Shown here piece by piece: positions 7,277-15,445 of a stretch of 64,000 nucleotides of DNA. The stretch is taken from assembly GCF_900314615.1 (NCBI RefSeq), contig NZ_OMWA01000019.1:1-64000 (forward strand). Reading direction: 5' to 3'. The notes beneath the pieces were generated by a model. That model worked only from the letters and a program-made list of their open reading frames with translations, searched no databases and was not told the DNA's origin. The stretch is from an uncultured Methanobrevibacter sp. (GTDB lineage Archaea; Methanobacteriota; Methanobacteria; Methanobacteriales; Methanobacteriaceae). The translations under genes and the position numbers were made by a program. Each line of letters begins with the position of its first letter. The first letter of the stretch is position 1.

Positions 7277-8005
7277 TTAAAATATTTCATTATCAACAGC
7301 ATAAATCAGTTCCAGCATGTGCAAATCCTTTTCATATTGAGGTGCGAAACTGTATTCCTCATAGTAGAATGCAGGAACACCATTTTCATTTAACGGAATT
7401 GTCAGATATGGTCCGCTTGTTGTGGAATCCGGAGCATAATATGAAATGTTTTGACAATTATCTGCAACGTCATGAGTATAATCAACGCTGAGGCCTTCCT
7501 TAACAGGAGAAAATACAAAAGTCTTATATTCATATGCACCAACATTTGAATGAACATCAACTGCCAGATCATAACCGCCCTCAGCAATTTCAGGATATAC
7601 ATATTTCAAAGCCAAGTTCTGGCCGTTCTGCCTTCCCTGACTGTTATCTGATGACCCGTCACCATAATGACCAATATCTTCAGTTACGTTAATGATATAG
7701 ATATCATAGCAGTTGTTCAAATCTGTGAGTGTCGGAAGTATTTTTAAAAGTGTTTTATGTGTGAGGTTTTCAAGGGGATGAACACCGACCACATATGCAA
7801 TCTTCCTGCCGTCGGGATTTCCTATGTTTTTAATGACTTCAACAGTCCCAGGATCATCTGAAGAATTAGCAATAACTTCATGGTCATGAGGAGCAGTATT
7901 ATTAATCGCTGTCTTATTTTCACCGGACATGCTGATTATAGCCATTCCCAATGACAGAATTATAATTATCAATATTAAAATTAAAATATAGTCTTTTTTA
8001 ATCAT
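7277..8005 (-). CDS. Membrane-anchored M14-like protein, paralogue of 6200-6937
   Basis: 242 residues from ATG 8005 (a TTG at 8014 is in frame). Same layout as the upstream paralogue: N-terminal anchor (ILILIIIILSLGMAI), then IVEVIKNIGNPDGRKIAYVV-type core with GVHPLE, a QNLALKYVYPEI helix, SGPYLTIPLNENGVPAFYYE and a C-terminal helix. The DIHGH motif of the paralogue is DVHSN here, so one putative metal-site residue differs. The pair arose by duplication; the 46-residue gene at 7112 sits between them. Function unproven. Confidence 0.6.
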   Translation of the reverse strand: MIKKDYILILILIIIILSLGMAIISMSGENKTAINNTAPHDHEVIANSSDDPGTVEVIKNIGNPDGRKIAYVVGVHPLENLTHKTLLKILPTLTDLNNCYDIYIINVTEDIGHYGDGSSDNSQGRQNGQNLALKYVYPEIAEGGYDLAVDVHSNVGAYEYKTFVFSPVKEGLSVDYTHDVADNCQNISYYAPDSTTSGPYLTIPLNENGVPAFYYEEYSFAPQYEKDLHMLELIYAVDNEIF

Positions 8006-8047
8006 GCTTTTCAAAAAAAAGTTTAAAACATAGGCATTTTACCTATG

Positions 8048-9496
8048 CTATAAATCATAATGGATATTGTGCAGTTTATACAGACATACTGAGCTGCTTG
8101 AAGGGAATGCGTAAATCATATAGTCAAGCTCTTCAAGAGTTATCTTTTTGTTTATTATGAATGCAAACATGTTTGCGACGTTTTCAGCATCTGCAGCATA
8201 GATTTCTGCACCGACAATCTGAAGGTCCTTATCTACAATGACTTTTGCCTCTGCGGTTGTGTCGTTTTTAAGCTCCAGAGAGTATGAATTACCATATCTA
8301 ATCTGGTGAACTTCATATTCATCACTTTCCTCTGCAACATATGCAGGTACACCTACTGTAGCAATTCTTGGTATTGTATATGCAACTGCAGGAACAACAG
8401 GATAGGTTATCTCATCAGCTTCTCCTAAAAGCTCTTTTGCGAGGTATTTTGAGTGATGTATTGCAACAGTTACAAGCTTTGCAACGCCGGTATCTGCAAC
8501 GTCACCTGAAGCATAGATGTTAGGAATTTCAGTCTGCAGGTGTCCGTTTACCTTGATTCCCTTGCTTGTATAAGTTAAACCGACGTTTTCAAGACCTATA
8601 TCTTCCACATTGGCTTCTCTTCCCATAGCTGCAACGACATAATCCCCGGTCAGCTCAAGTCCGCTGTCACAGACTACTTTAAATCCGTCTTCATATGCCT
8701 TATTGTCAATTTTTGCCTCAGGGTCTCTTAAAAGTTCATCTGAATTTTGTGCACTTGCAACATTTAAAACTTTAGCGAGAGGATCATCGATTTGGACATT
8801 GCTTATGACTTCTTTTACTGTCTGGTTAAAATGGAATCTGATATTTTTTTCCTTTAAAATCTCAATGACCTTCTGGACGTAAGGCTGGTGGAAGTATTTC
8901 AGTGCCATGTTTCCCCTGATGATTACATCTGCGCTGAGTCCCGCTTCGGCTAATATTGAAGCAAATTCCATACCTACAAATCCTGCTCCTATGATAATTG
9001 CATGATTTGGAAGCTCATCGATATCAAGATAATCTGTACTGTCATGTAGATACTCTTTACCTGGAATGTCGGGAATTACAGGTTTAAGACCTGTTGCTAT
9101 TACAATTTTATCTGTTGTAAACTGCTTTTCGCCTACCTGAACTGTGTGTTCGTCTATGATAACACCTTTTCCGTGTGCCACATCAAGGTCATATTCATCG
9201 AATTTTCCATCGAGAAACGGTGCCATATTTGCGATTCTTTTTCTTTTGAATTTCATCAGGCTTGGCCAGTCCACTTCAAAGTTGCCTGCTTTTCCAACAC
9301 CTTCAAAGTTATCCGCCAGTGCTTTTATTTCATATGGCGCATCAAGAAGTGCCTTTGAGTTGCATCCTCTGTTTGCGCATGTTCCTCCATAAAGACTTTC
9401 TTCTACGATTAATATTTTAAGGCCTGCTTTTCTTAAAAATCGGCCACCTTGCCAAGCGGCATTTCCGCTTCCAATATAAATAACATCATAATCCAT
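8048..9496 (-). CDS. NAD(P)/FAD-dependent disulfide-type oxidoreductase (class I)
   Basis: 482 residues. FAD-binding N-terminus YIGSGNAAWQGG, then the redox-active disulfide GGTCANRGCNSK (Cys pair separated by four residues as in dihydrolipoamide, glutathione and mercuric reductases), NAD-binding GAGFVGMEFAS, and the second FAD motif YASGDVADTG. The C-terminal dimer domain is present, but the usual His-x4-Glu of lipoamide/glutathione reductases is not obvious: the end reads YAFPSSSSVCLYKLHNIHYDL. The substrate may therefore differ. Ribosome-binding site GAGG 9 nt before ATG. Its promoter region contains an element shared with the gene at 1820. Confidence 0.85.
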   Translation of the reverse strand: MDYDVIYIGSGNAAWQGGRFLRKAGLKILIVEESLYGGTCANRGCNSKALLDAPYEIKALADNFEGVGKAGNFEVDWPSLMKFKRKRIANMAPFLDGKFDEYDLDVAHGKGVIIDEHTVQVGEKQFTTDKIVIATGLKPVIPDIPGKEYLHDSTDYLDIDELPNHAIIIGAGFVGMEFASILAEAGLSADVIIRGNMALKYFHQPYVQKVIEILKEKNIRFHFNQTVKEVISNVQIDDPLAKVLNVASAQNSDELLRDPEAKIDNKAYEDGFKVVCDSGLELTGDYVVAAMGREANVEDIGLENVGLTYTSKGIKVNGHLQTEIPNIYASGDVADTGVAKLVTVAIHHSKYLAKELLGEADEITYPVVPAVAYTIPRIATVGVPAYVAEESDEYEVHQIRYGNSYSLELKNDTTAEAKVIVDKDLQIVGAEIYAADAENVANMFAFIINKKITLEELDYMIYAFPSSSSVCLYKLHNIHYDL

Positions 9497-9545
9497 TTTT
9501 TTAACCTCAAATAAAATATTAGTTTAAATAGTATAAATATCTGTT

Positions 9546-9659
9546 TTTTACTTTAACATCTGCTTTTTTTATTTTAAAAATTGGATTTTTAAAGGGCTTG
9601 ATATATATCCCCAATTAAAATTAACTTCAAATTTTCAAATATTTAATGTTAAAGTAAAA
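9546..9659 (-). promoter_or_regulatory. Promoter region with a 14-bp inverted pair and the element shared with 2444-2509
   Basis: TTTTACTTTAACAT at 9546-9559 is the exact reverse complement of ATGTTAAAGTAAAA at 9646-9659. Between them, on the minus strand, is GGGGATATATATC, a good TATA candidate about 105-115 bp before the reductase ATG. The segment 9597-9659 matches 2444-2509 in about three of four bases. A common regulator for the two genes is the likely meaning. Confidence 0.55.
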
Positions 9660-9758
9660 CATCTCTGATAATTCTGACAGTTTTTGAAATTCATCCAAGA
9701 ATATTGCAGATGCTTTTGATTATATGCATACCAAGAGTTTATGGAAAAATTATCATTT

Positions 9759-10379
9759 TCAGATAAAGACCTTAAGAGCATCAAAGAGAAGATAGAGCGC
9801 TCCGAAGATTACAAGAACCGCAAATATTTTAGGAATGTATTTTGCCTTTGAAATCAGTTTCTCCAGGTTGATTTTTGATATTATAAAGCTCATTACAATC
9901 AGTGTCAAAGCAAAACCGATGCAGTATATGATAATGTTTAATACAGCATATGACGGATTAGCAGAGCTTATAAGCAATGTGATAAGGGATATCAGATATC
10001 CAGTATAGCATGGAGCCCATGCAACGGATGTGAGAACTCCCATAACGTATGATGATACAAGACCCTCACCTGTGATATTAGGCAGGCTTTTAAATGAAAA
10101 TGAATAGTCAAAAAACATCAGAATTCCTATTATCAGAAGGATTATTGCTGATATGACTCTGATTGGGGTGATATATGTATAAAGAACTGATGTGAAAAAA
10201 CCTGTGAGAAATATAACTGCAATGAAAATAGTTATGAGTCCGCCAATAAAAGACAGTAACTCAAGTTTTGATTTGGATTTAAGGCTTACGCTAACAAAAA
10301 TAGGCAAAATTGGTAAAATACAGGGAGACAATATGGATATTACTCCTGTTGTAAATGAGATTAGTGGAAGAATTTCCAT
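9759..10379 (-). CDS. ccdA: CcdA-type cytochrome c biogenesis/thiol-transporter membrane protein
   Basis: 206 residues, six membrane helices. The CcdA/DsbD-beta signature is present: SPCILPILP with C20 in helix 1 and AWAPCYTGYL with C124 in helix 4, the pair that relays electrons across the membrane. The ATG follows directly after the stop codon of the thioredoxin-like gene (10380), so the two are translationally coupled. The pair would move reducing power from cytoplasmic thioredoxin to the exported thioredoxin-like protein. Methanobrevibacter lacks c-type cytochromes, so repair of exported thiols is the more likely use. Confidence 0.88.
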   Translation of the reverse strand: MEILPLISFTTGVISILSPCILPILPIFVSVSLKSKSKLELLSFIGGLITIFIAVIFLTGFFTSVLYTYITPIRVISAIILLIIGILMFFDYSFSFKSLPNITGEGLVSSYVMGVLTSVAWAPCYTGYLISLITLLISSANPSYAVLNIIIYCIGFALTLIVMSFIISKINLEKLISKAKYIPKIFAVLVIFGALYLLFDALKVFI

Positions 10380-10805
10380 CTAAATCTCCTTGATTGAGTT
10401 TAAAAATTCATCTGCAGGCAGATATCCGTCTATCCTGTGGACTTCTTTGCCTGTAGAATCAAGAAATATGCAGTCCGGAGTGCCTACAACCTTGTGCTGG
10501 CCTGCAAGTGTAGCATTTTTGTTTACATCAACGCACACAACAATGAAATTCTCATTCAATTCTTTTTGAACATCACTGTTGCTTAATACATCCTGCTTTA
10601 ACAAATCGCAGTAATAGCAGCTTGACTGATCAAAAAGCAGAAAAACAGTTTTGTTCTGTGAAGCTGCATCACTTAATGCCTGATTTAAATCTGATGTTGC
10701 ATTTAAACCGTCAACCAGCTGAGTTGAATCGGCACTGTATACTGCAGATAGTGAGATTGCTGCAAGGATAATTAATGAAATTAAAAAAATCCTATGATTT
10801 TTCAT
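10380..10805 (-). CDS. Exported thioredoxin-like protein
   Basis: 141 residues with a signal peptide or anchor (IFLISLIILAAISLSAVYSA) and a thioredoxin fold: active-site C63-YY-C66 in QSSCYYCDLL and the cis-proline loop VVGTPDCIF. Ribosome-binding site GAGG 5-6 nt before ATG. Partner of the CcdA protein encoded immediately downstream; it probably reduces disulfides in surface proteins. The CYYC motif is of the DsbD-gamma/TlpA kind rather than WCGPC. Confidence 0.88.
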   Translation of the reverse strand: MKNHRIFLISLIILAAISLSAVYSADSTQLVDGLNATSDLNQALSDAASQNKTVFLLFDQSSCYYCDLLKQDVLSNSDVQKELNENFIVVCVDVNKNATLAGQHKVVGTPDCIFLDSTGKEVHRIDGYLPADEFLNSIKEI

Positions 10806-10817
10806 ATTTTCCTCAAA

Positions 10818-11000
10818 TTATTTATCTGCAAGAGTCCAGTAACATCTTTTAGGTGAAACGATTGTTTCATCTTTTTTGAGTTCTTTCATTATTTTATCCA
10901 CTTCTTTTTTCTCAACACCAGATAATTCACTGACCTTTTTTGCGTTTAGAGGGTCTTCAGAATTTCTGAATGCTTCAATTACTTTCTGCTTATCATCCAT
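10818..11000 (-). CDS. Small winged-helix DNA-binding-like protein
   Basis: 60 residues from ATG 11000, with GGTGAT upstream. The sequence DPLNAKKVSELSGVEKKEVD and KIMKELKKDETIVSPKRCYW is a compact helix-turn-helix with a short wing, ending in Trp-Thr-Leu. It lies 12 bp upstream of the thioredoxin-like gene in the same direction and could regulate it or simply share its transcript. Similar small proteins are common in methanogens; target unknown. Confidence 0.7.
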   Translation of the reverse strand: MDDKQKVIEAFRNSEDPLNAKKVSELSGVEKKEVDKIMKELKKDETIVSPKRCYWTLADK

Positions 11001-11038
11001 AATATCACCAAAAATATTCAATTTATCAAAAATAACAA

Positions 11039-11347
11039 TTAAATGATTCCGAATATGTCTTTAGCCCAGCTGATTTTATGTCTGGCATCTTTAATTCTTA
11101 CATCATAATCTTCAGTATCTGTAAAGTTTTCATCCAGATTTTCTGCTTTACTATTAATATCCAAAGAATTGTCTTTAATTTTGCTTAAAAAAGAATTGTC
11201 ATTTTCTATTTCATCAATTTCTGAAGCAAATATTTCTCTTGCCTCATAGAAATTATCAACAAGTTTTCCGAAACCAATGCCATAAGATTCCAATTCATTT
11301 AATTTTTCAATTTGCTCATCAGTTAATTCCGCTTCAATTTTAACCAT
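11039..11347 (-). CDS. Coiled-coil hypothetical protein, tandem paralogue 1
   Basis: 102 residues from ATG 11347, with GAGG 8 nt upstream. Starts MVKIEAELTDEQIEKLNELE and ends KDARHKISWAKDIFGII. No membrane segment; helical and acidic. It is about 70 percent identical by eye to the next gene (11442-11747), including the ends. The C-terminal RHKISWAKDIF block is the most conserved. Function unknown. Confidence 0.72.
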   Translation of the reverse strand: MVKIEAELTDEQIEKLNELESYGIGFGKLVDNFYEAREIFASEIDEIENDNSFLSKIKDNSLDINSKAENLDENFTDTEDYDVRIKDARHKISWAKDIFGII

Positions 11348-11441
11348 AAAATTCCTCAAAAAGGTTAATTAATACTATTATCTATAATTAACCTATTAAT
11401 AATTAACTAAATCACAAAAAGGAATGTAAAATATTTATTAC

Positions 11442-11747
11442 TTATATCCTGAATATGTCTTTTGCCCAGCTGATTTTATGCCTTGCATCCTTGATTTTCA
11501 CTTCATATGTTTCGTTTTCGGAAAAGTTTTCATCAAGATTTTCAGCCTTATTGTCAACATCCAAAGAACTGTCTTTGACTTTTCCCAAAAGAGAAGTGTT
11601 TTTCTCCATTTCCCCGATTTCAGATGATACTTTGGATCGGGCTTCATAAAAATTATCGATGAGTTTTCCTACATCCATATCATATGATTCCAGTTCTTTT
11701 AATTTGTTAACCTGATCATCAGTTAATTCCAATTCAATTTTTGCCAT
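11442..11747 (-). CDS. Coiled-coil hypothetical protein, tandem paralogue 2
   Basis: 101 residues, MAKIELELTDDQVNKLKELE to ARHKISWAKDIFRI. Clear tandem duplicate of 11039-11347; each copy has its own spacer and probably its own promoter (95 bp gap). Both copies keep the pattern LIDNFYEAR and DNKAENLDENF, suggesting selection on a helical, perhaps oligomeric protein. No known family recognised. Confidence 0.72.
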   Translation of the reverse strand: MAKIELELTDDQVNKLKELESYDMDVGKLIDNFYEARSKVSSEIGEMEKNTSLLGKVKDSSLDVDNKAENLDENFSENETYEVKIKDARHKISWAKDIFRI

Positions 11748-12042
11748 TCAAAACACCATATATTCTAATTACAATTATATATTTAATTAATCATTTAAAT
11801 TATTTTCTAGTTTTTGAATAATAAATTAATTTAATTTTAATTATACTCTTAATAAATAATAAAATTTATAAAAACATATCATTTATTATATATTCAATGA
11901 AAATAATGTTAAAATATGTATTTTTGTATAAAATAATAAAAAAATATTATAAATAATTTAAAATATGAAATTCCAGAATTAAAATAATTTAAAAAAAATA
12001 TGAACATTTTAAAGAAAAATTATATAAAATAGAAAAATTGAT
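11748..12042. other. AT-rich intergenic region, no gene seen
   Basis: About 295 bp, over 85 percent A+T. It holds the promoter of the minus-strand gene at 11747 and the 3' end of the gene at 12043. I see no reading frame, hairpin or repeat worth naming. Confidence 0.6.
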
Positions 12043-12513
12043 TCATTTTTCAACAACAATTTTACCGCTTAAATGCTCAATGGTTATTTCAAAAACTTCA
12101 GTCCTGTCAATCAGACGGTTGATTTCATCAACAGTTTCTTCATGAGTAGGAAAGAACCTGTCTCCCAGATGAGTCAGCTTATCAATCTTGTCATCCTTAT
12201 CAGTTAGTGTTCTGATTTTGCCGAATGCAATAACGCTTTTGAATGTATACCACCATTCACCGTCATTTTTGACACCTTCATCCATTACGCAGTAGGAACA
12301 TTTTGAGTATTTTTTAACAGCATCGTTTTTATGACCCTTTTGAGCACCGTGAAAATAGATTTTACCGTCAACGTAAACATGACTCATTGGAATTGCATAA
12401 GGATAGTCGTCATCTCCCAAAAGCGCCAGAACACCTCGGGGATATTTAATCAATATATCAATACATTCGTCCTCGGAAAGCTTTTGTTTTGACCTTCTCA
12501 TTTTTCTAAACAT
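12043..12513 (-). CDS. Pyridoxamine 5'-phosphate oxidase-related flavin protein (NimA-like)
   Basis: 156 residues from ATG 12513 (MFRKMRRSKQ), the usual start of this family; an in-frame TTG at 12534 has no support. The split-barrel core is visible: GVLALLGDDDYPYAIPMSHV, KIYFHGAQKGHKNDAV, then CVMDEG and a GKIRTL strand. NimA-like proteins bind FMN or similar and reduce small electron-poor compounds such as nitroimidazoles. Physiological substrate unknown. Confidence 0.85.
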   Translation of the reverse strand: MFRKMRRSKQKLSEDECIDILIKYPRGVLALLGDDDYPYAIPMSHVYVDGKIYFHGAQKGHKNDAVKKYSKCSYCVMDEGVKNDGEWWYTFKSVIAFGKIRTLTDKDDKIDKLTHLGDRFFPTHEETVDEINRLIDRTEVFEITIEHLSGKIVVEK

Positions 12514-12554
12514 ATTAACATATATGACTTTCAAATTAAAAAAAGTATTCAGTC

Positions 12555-13067
12555 TTATTTTTCATCATGAATCAGCTTGAAAAATGAAACAAGACCAATA
12601 AGTGCAGTTATGCTTTCTATACCGAATGAAGAAAAGTCCCATATCGCAAGGAAATAGACTATATAAAACAGTTCATTTACAATGAAACTGAGCTTAATCC
12701 ATTTGATCTCTTTTAAAGCGTAATTGCAGATTGTAATCTGAATAATAGCCATTATAGGTAAAAGCCCGATAATTCCCATGGTATTTACTGCAAGGCCAAC
12801 GGCAACAGACAGGACAATGAAAAATATTGTCCAGTTGAGTGTCAGACGGTCCTTGTATACCATAATGTTTCTTGTTGCAGCTATTGCCATGGTGGTAACG
12901 CCGGTCCAGGACAAAAAGAAAACGGATGAAATCATAAGGACAAATGCGTTTAGAAACTGATGCTTGTATGCCCTTTTCTCATCATTGACAACCATACTCA
13001 AAATCAGAAAAATGCCTGCAACAAAAGAAATTGCATTACCTATTATAATGTTTAAAGCCAGACCCAT
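12555..13067 (-). CDS. YgjV-like multi-pass membrane protein
   Basis: 170 residues from ATG 13067 with five or six hydrophobic helices (IIIGNAISFVAGIFLILSMV; MIIGLLPIMAIIQITICNYA-type end). The order of helices and the polar NDEKRAYKHQFLNAF loop fit the YgjV family of inner-membrane proteins of unknown function. A TATA-like TTTATATTG about 30 bp upstream suggests a near-leaderless transcript. Assignment is moderate. Confidence 0.6.
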   Translation of the reverse strand: MGLALNIIIGNAISFVAGIFLILSMVVNDEKRAYKHQFLNAFVLMISSVFFLSWTGVTTMAIAATRNIMVYKDRLTLNWTIFFIVLSVAVGLAVNTMGIIGLLPIMAIIQITICNYALKEIKWIKLSFIVNELFYIVYFLAIWDFSSFGIESITALIGLVSFFKLIHDEK

Positions 13068-13140
13068 CACTTTTATATTAACTTTAATTCAATATAAATT
13101 TTTCAAAATATTTAATAAGTTTAATTTAAAAACTAAAACT

Positions 13141-13707
13141 ATGGAAATAACAGCTGATGAGATGAAAAAATCAATAGAAAAGATATACAGAAGACTTGAT
13201 GAAGTAAGCCCCGTTGATTTTGACTGCGGAAAACTGTGCGGTGAAGTCTGCTGCGTATATGATGCGGAAGATTACAGAAATGAAGAGCTGGCCCTTTATC
13301 TGCTTCCGGGCGAAGAGCTCATGTATGAAGATTCACCTGACTTTGAACTTTACTATATCGATTCAGCTGAAATCAAATACCCTCATTCATGGAAAGGTCA
13401 GATTTATCTTGTAAAATGCACAAATCCGCCTAAATGCGACAGATCAATCAGACCTATTCAGTGCAGAACATTTCCGCTGATACCTCATCTTGATAAAAAA
13501 GGGGAGTTTCATCTGATTTTTGATGAAAGCGAATTTCCATATAAATGCCCTATTGTCCATGACCATATCCGGCTGAACAGTAACTTTGTAAAGGTAACAT
13601 ATGAAATCTGGATGATGCTTATTGCAAATCCCCTGGTGTATGACTTGGTTGATATGGACTCAAGAATGAGGGACAATAGAAAAACAGATTATGAGATAGT
13701 TATTTAA
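13141..13707 (+). CDS. Cys-rich hypothetical protein (YkgJ-like metal-binding type)
   Basis: 188 residues from ATG 13141. Cysteines cluster as DCGKLCGEVCC near residue 30, then KCTNPPKCDR and QCRTFPLIPH, then YKCPIVHDH: the spacing resembles YkgJ/UPF0153 zinc- or iron-chelating proteins (CxxxCC ... C...CRxFP). No membrane segment. It faces the YgjV-like gene across a 73-bp divergent promoter. The next gene (13731) follows in the same direction. Confidence 0.68.
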   Translation: MEITADEMKKSIEKIYRRLDEVSPVDFDCGKLCGEVCCVYDAEDYRNEELALYLLPGEELMYEDSPDFELYYIDSAEIKYPHSWKGQIYLVKCTNPPKCDRSIRPIQCRTFPLIPHLDKKGEFHLIFDESEFPYKCPIVHDHIRLNSNFVKVTYEIWMMLIANPLVYDLVDMDSRMRDNRKTDYEIVI

Positions 13708-13730
13708 GCCTTTACACACATACTATTACC

Positions 13731-14330
13731 ATGACAAAAAAGATTCTAATTTTTCTTTTGGCATTATTAGTCCTGATTAATGCTGCAAGTGCAACGGACT
13801 CATCAAACTGGACAGAAGCAAATGTTGGATATGAAACGTTCAAGATACCTCCACAGTATGAAAATCCGTATCAAAGCGACTTCAACATGTATGAATTTGA
13901 TGAAAACATTGACGTTTTCACAATAAGATATGTCAATCCAAATATAATGAGCCTGTACGGATATTATATCGAGAAATACCCTGAAAAGAAAGTTACAGTA
14001 TCAGGCCATGATGCAGTTCACTTTACCTACTACGACAGGCATGACGGGACAAACAATTCAATCCTGTGGTTTTCATCCGGTGAAGAATTCTATTATATCA
14101 ACTGGATCGGACACAATATAACCTCAGATATAAAAGAAATAGTTAAAAGTTCATCTCCGTCAAATTATACTCATAAAGAGTTTTATGACATCCTCGGCGA
14201 TGAATATCAAAACTACAAAATTGTGAATGCACTTGAATCTCAAAGATATGATTCACCGAGCAATTCTAAAAGTTCTCATTCATTCGTTTCATTCGGAAGC
14301 AATGGAATTAACTTTGGAGTTATGACCTGA
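13731..14330 (+). CDS. Secreted hypothetical protein
   Basis: 199 residues with a signal peptide (ILIFLLALLVLINAASA). The mature part has beta-rich, aromatic sequence (VDVFTIRYVNPNIM, GHDAVHFTYYDRH, ILWFSSGEEFYYINW), reminiscent of small PsbP-like or lipoprotein-like domains, and ends in a Ser-rich tail. Related secreted proteins in this window (40490, 55366) share the plan 'signal, nucleated beta domain' and motifs like 'ngv.a.ytl'. No function assigned. Confidence 0.65.
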   Translation: MTKKILIFLLALLVLINAASATDSSNWTEANVGYETFKIPPQYENPYQSDFNMYEFDENIDVFTIRYVNPNIMSLYGYYIEKYPEKKVTVSGHDAVHFTYYDRHDGTNNSILWFSSGEEFYYINWIGHNITSDIKEIVKSSSPSNYTHKEFYDILGDEYQNYKIVNALESQRYDSPSNSKSSHSFVSFGSNGINFGVMT

Positions 14331-14331
14331 T

Positions 14332-14994
14332 TCAGTCAAGTCTCCAGTTAATTTCATCCATTTTATTTTCCTTTAAAAATTCGTTTGCCATCTTAAAGTG
14401 ATTTGACCCGAAAAATCCACGTCTTGCTGAAAACGGTGAAGGGTGTGATGTGACTAAAACCAGATGATTCGGACTGGTGATTAGCTCTTTTTTCTTTTCC
14501 GCCTGTTTTCCCCACAGAAGAAATACAACCGGCATTGTGTGTTCATTTAAACTTTCTATAACTTTATCAGTGAATGTCTGCCATCCGCAGTCACTGTGTG
14601 AATTGGCATTGCCCTCTTCAACCGTGAGTACAGTATTTAAAAGAAATACTCCCTGCTTGGCCCATTTTTCAAGACATCCTGATTGAGGTATCGGACAGTC
14701 ATATTCACTGCTGATTTCCTTAAATATGTTTTTAAGAGATCGTGGTATCGGTCTTCCCTCAGGTGTTGAAAAAGCAAGTCCGTGGGCCTGACCTTTCTCA
14801 TGATAAGGGTCCTGGCCTATAATGACCACTTTAACATCACTGAAAGGTGTTAGCTTAAATGCATTGAATATATCATCATATGGAGGATATACTGTTTTTG
14901 AAGCGTATTCAGCATCAACAAATTCCATAATCTTTTTAAAATAATCCTTTTCAAACTCTTCTTTTAAAATCAAATCCCAGTCGTTTCCAATCAT
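14332..14994 (-). CDS. ung: Uracil-DNA glycosylase, family 1
   Basis: 220 residues. Catalytic water-activating motif GQDPYH (60-65, Asp62), then AHGLAFS, LLNTVLTV, VFLLWGKQA and the minor-groove loop HPSPFS (184-189) followed by GFFGSNHF. All are hallmarks of UNG, which removes uracil from DNA. Length matches bacterial UNG. GGTG site 6 nt before ATG. It is the last gene of the run from 18124 and follows the gene at 15007 by 13 bp. Most archaea use family 4/5 enzymes, so a bacterial origin is likely. Confidence 0.95.
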   Translation of the reverse strand: MIGNDWDLILKEEFEKDYFKKIMEFVDAEYASKTVYPPYDDIFNAFKLTPFSDVKVVIIGQDPYHEKGQAHGLAFSTPEGRPIPRSLKNIFKEISSEYDCPIPQSGCLEKWAKQGVFLLNTVLTVEEGNANSHSDCGWQTFTDKVIESLNEHTMPVVFLLWGKQAEKKKELITSPNHLVLVTSHPSPFSARRGFFGSNHFKMANEFLKENKMDEINWRLD

Positions 14995-15006
14995 AAAAAC
15001 ACCAGT

Positions 15007-15444
15007 TTATAATGCTACAGCGGCAAATATGATAAATATTACAATCAGAAACACACAGCATAAAATATTATTGTTGAAGCTGCCTGATTCATTATTATTA
15101 TCATTTTTAAGAGATGTTGAAGAGATTGTGTATTTCTCCTCGTTTTCATATACATCCCATAACTTGACTGCAAGCCAGACCGAACGGATAATGCTTACAA
15201 AATAGAGCAGCATTGCTAAAAGTAAAATCAGAAGGGTAGGATTCAGTATGCCGTATCTTGGCCCCCCATACATTGCAAACATTATAAAATATAAAAACCA
15301 TGGAGCTTCATACATTACCCCTTCCAGAAGCCAATTTCTGTTATTGTACTTTACTGCAATGTAGATGAATCCGAATCCGTTTAAAAACATTATAAACGAA
15401 AGGATTACCCACCATGATTTTTTGATTTTATCAAATATATCCAT
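15007..15444 (-). CDS. Multi-pass membrane hypothetical protein
   Basis: 145 residues, three or four membrane helices (WWVILSFIMFLNGFGFIYIA; LLILLLAMLLYFVSIIRSVW; C-terminal LCCVFLIVIFIIFAAVAL). Between the last two helices is a polar segment with NDNNNESGSFNNN. It starts one base after the telA stop codon region and belongs to the XpaC-zinc ribbon-TelA operon. Family not recognised; probably an accessory of that membrane system. Confidence 0.72.
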   Translation of the reverse strand: MDIFDKIKKSWWVILSFIMFLNGFGFIYIAVKYNNRNWLLEGVMYEAPWFLYFIMFAMYGGPRYGILNPTLLILLLAMLLYFVSIIRSVWLAVKLWDVYENEEKYTISSTSLKNDNNNESGSFNNNILCCVFLIVIFIIFAAVAL

Positions 15445-15445
15445 A

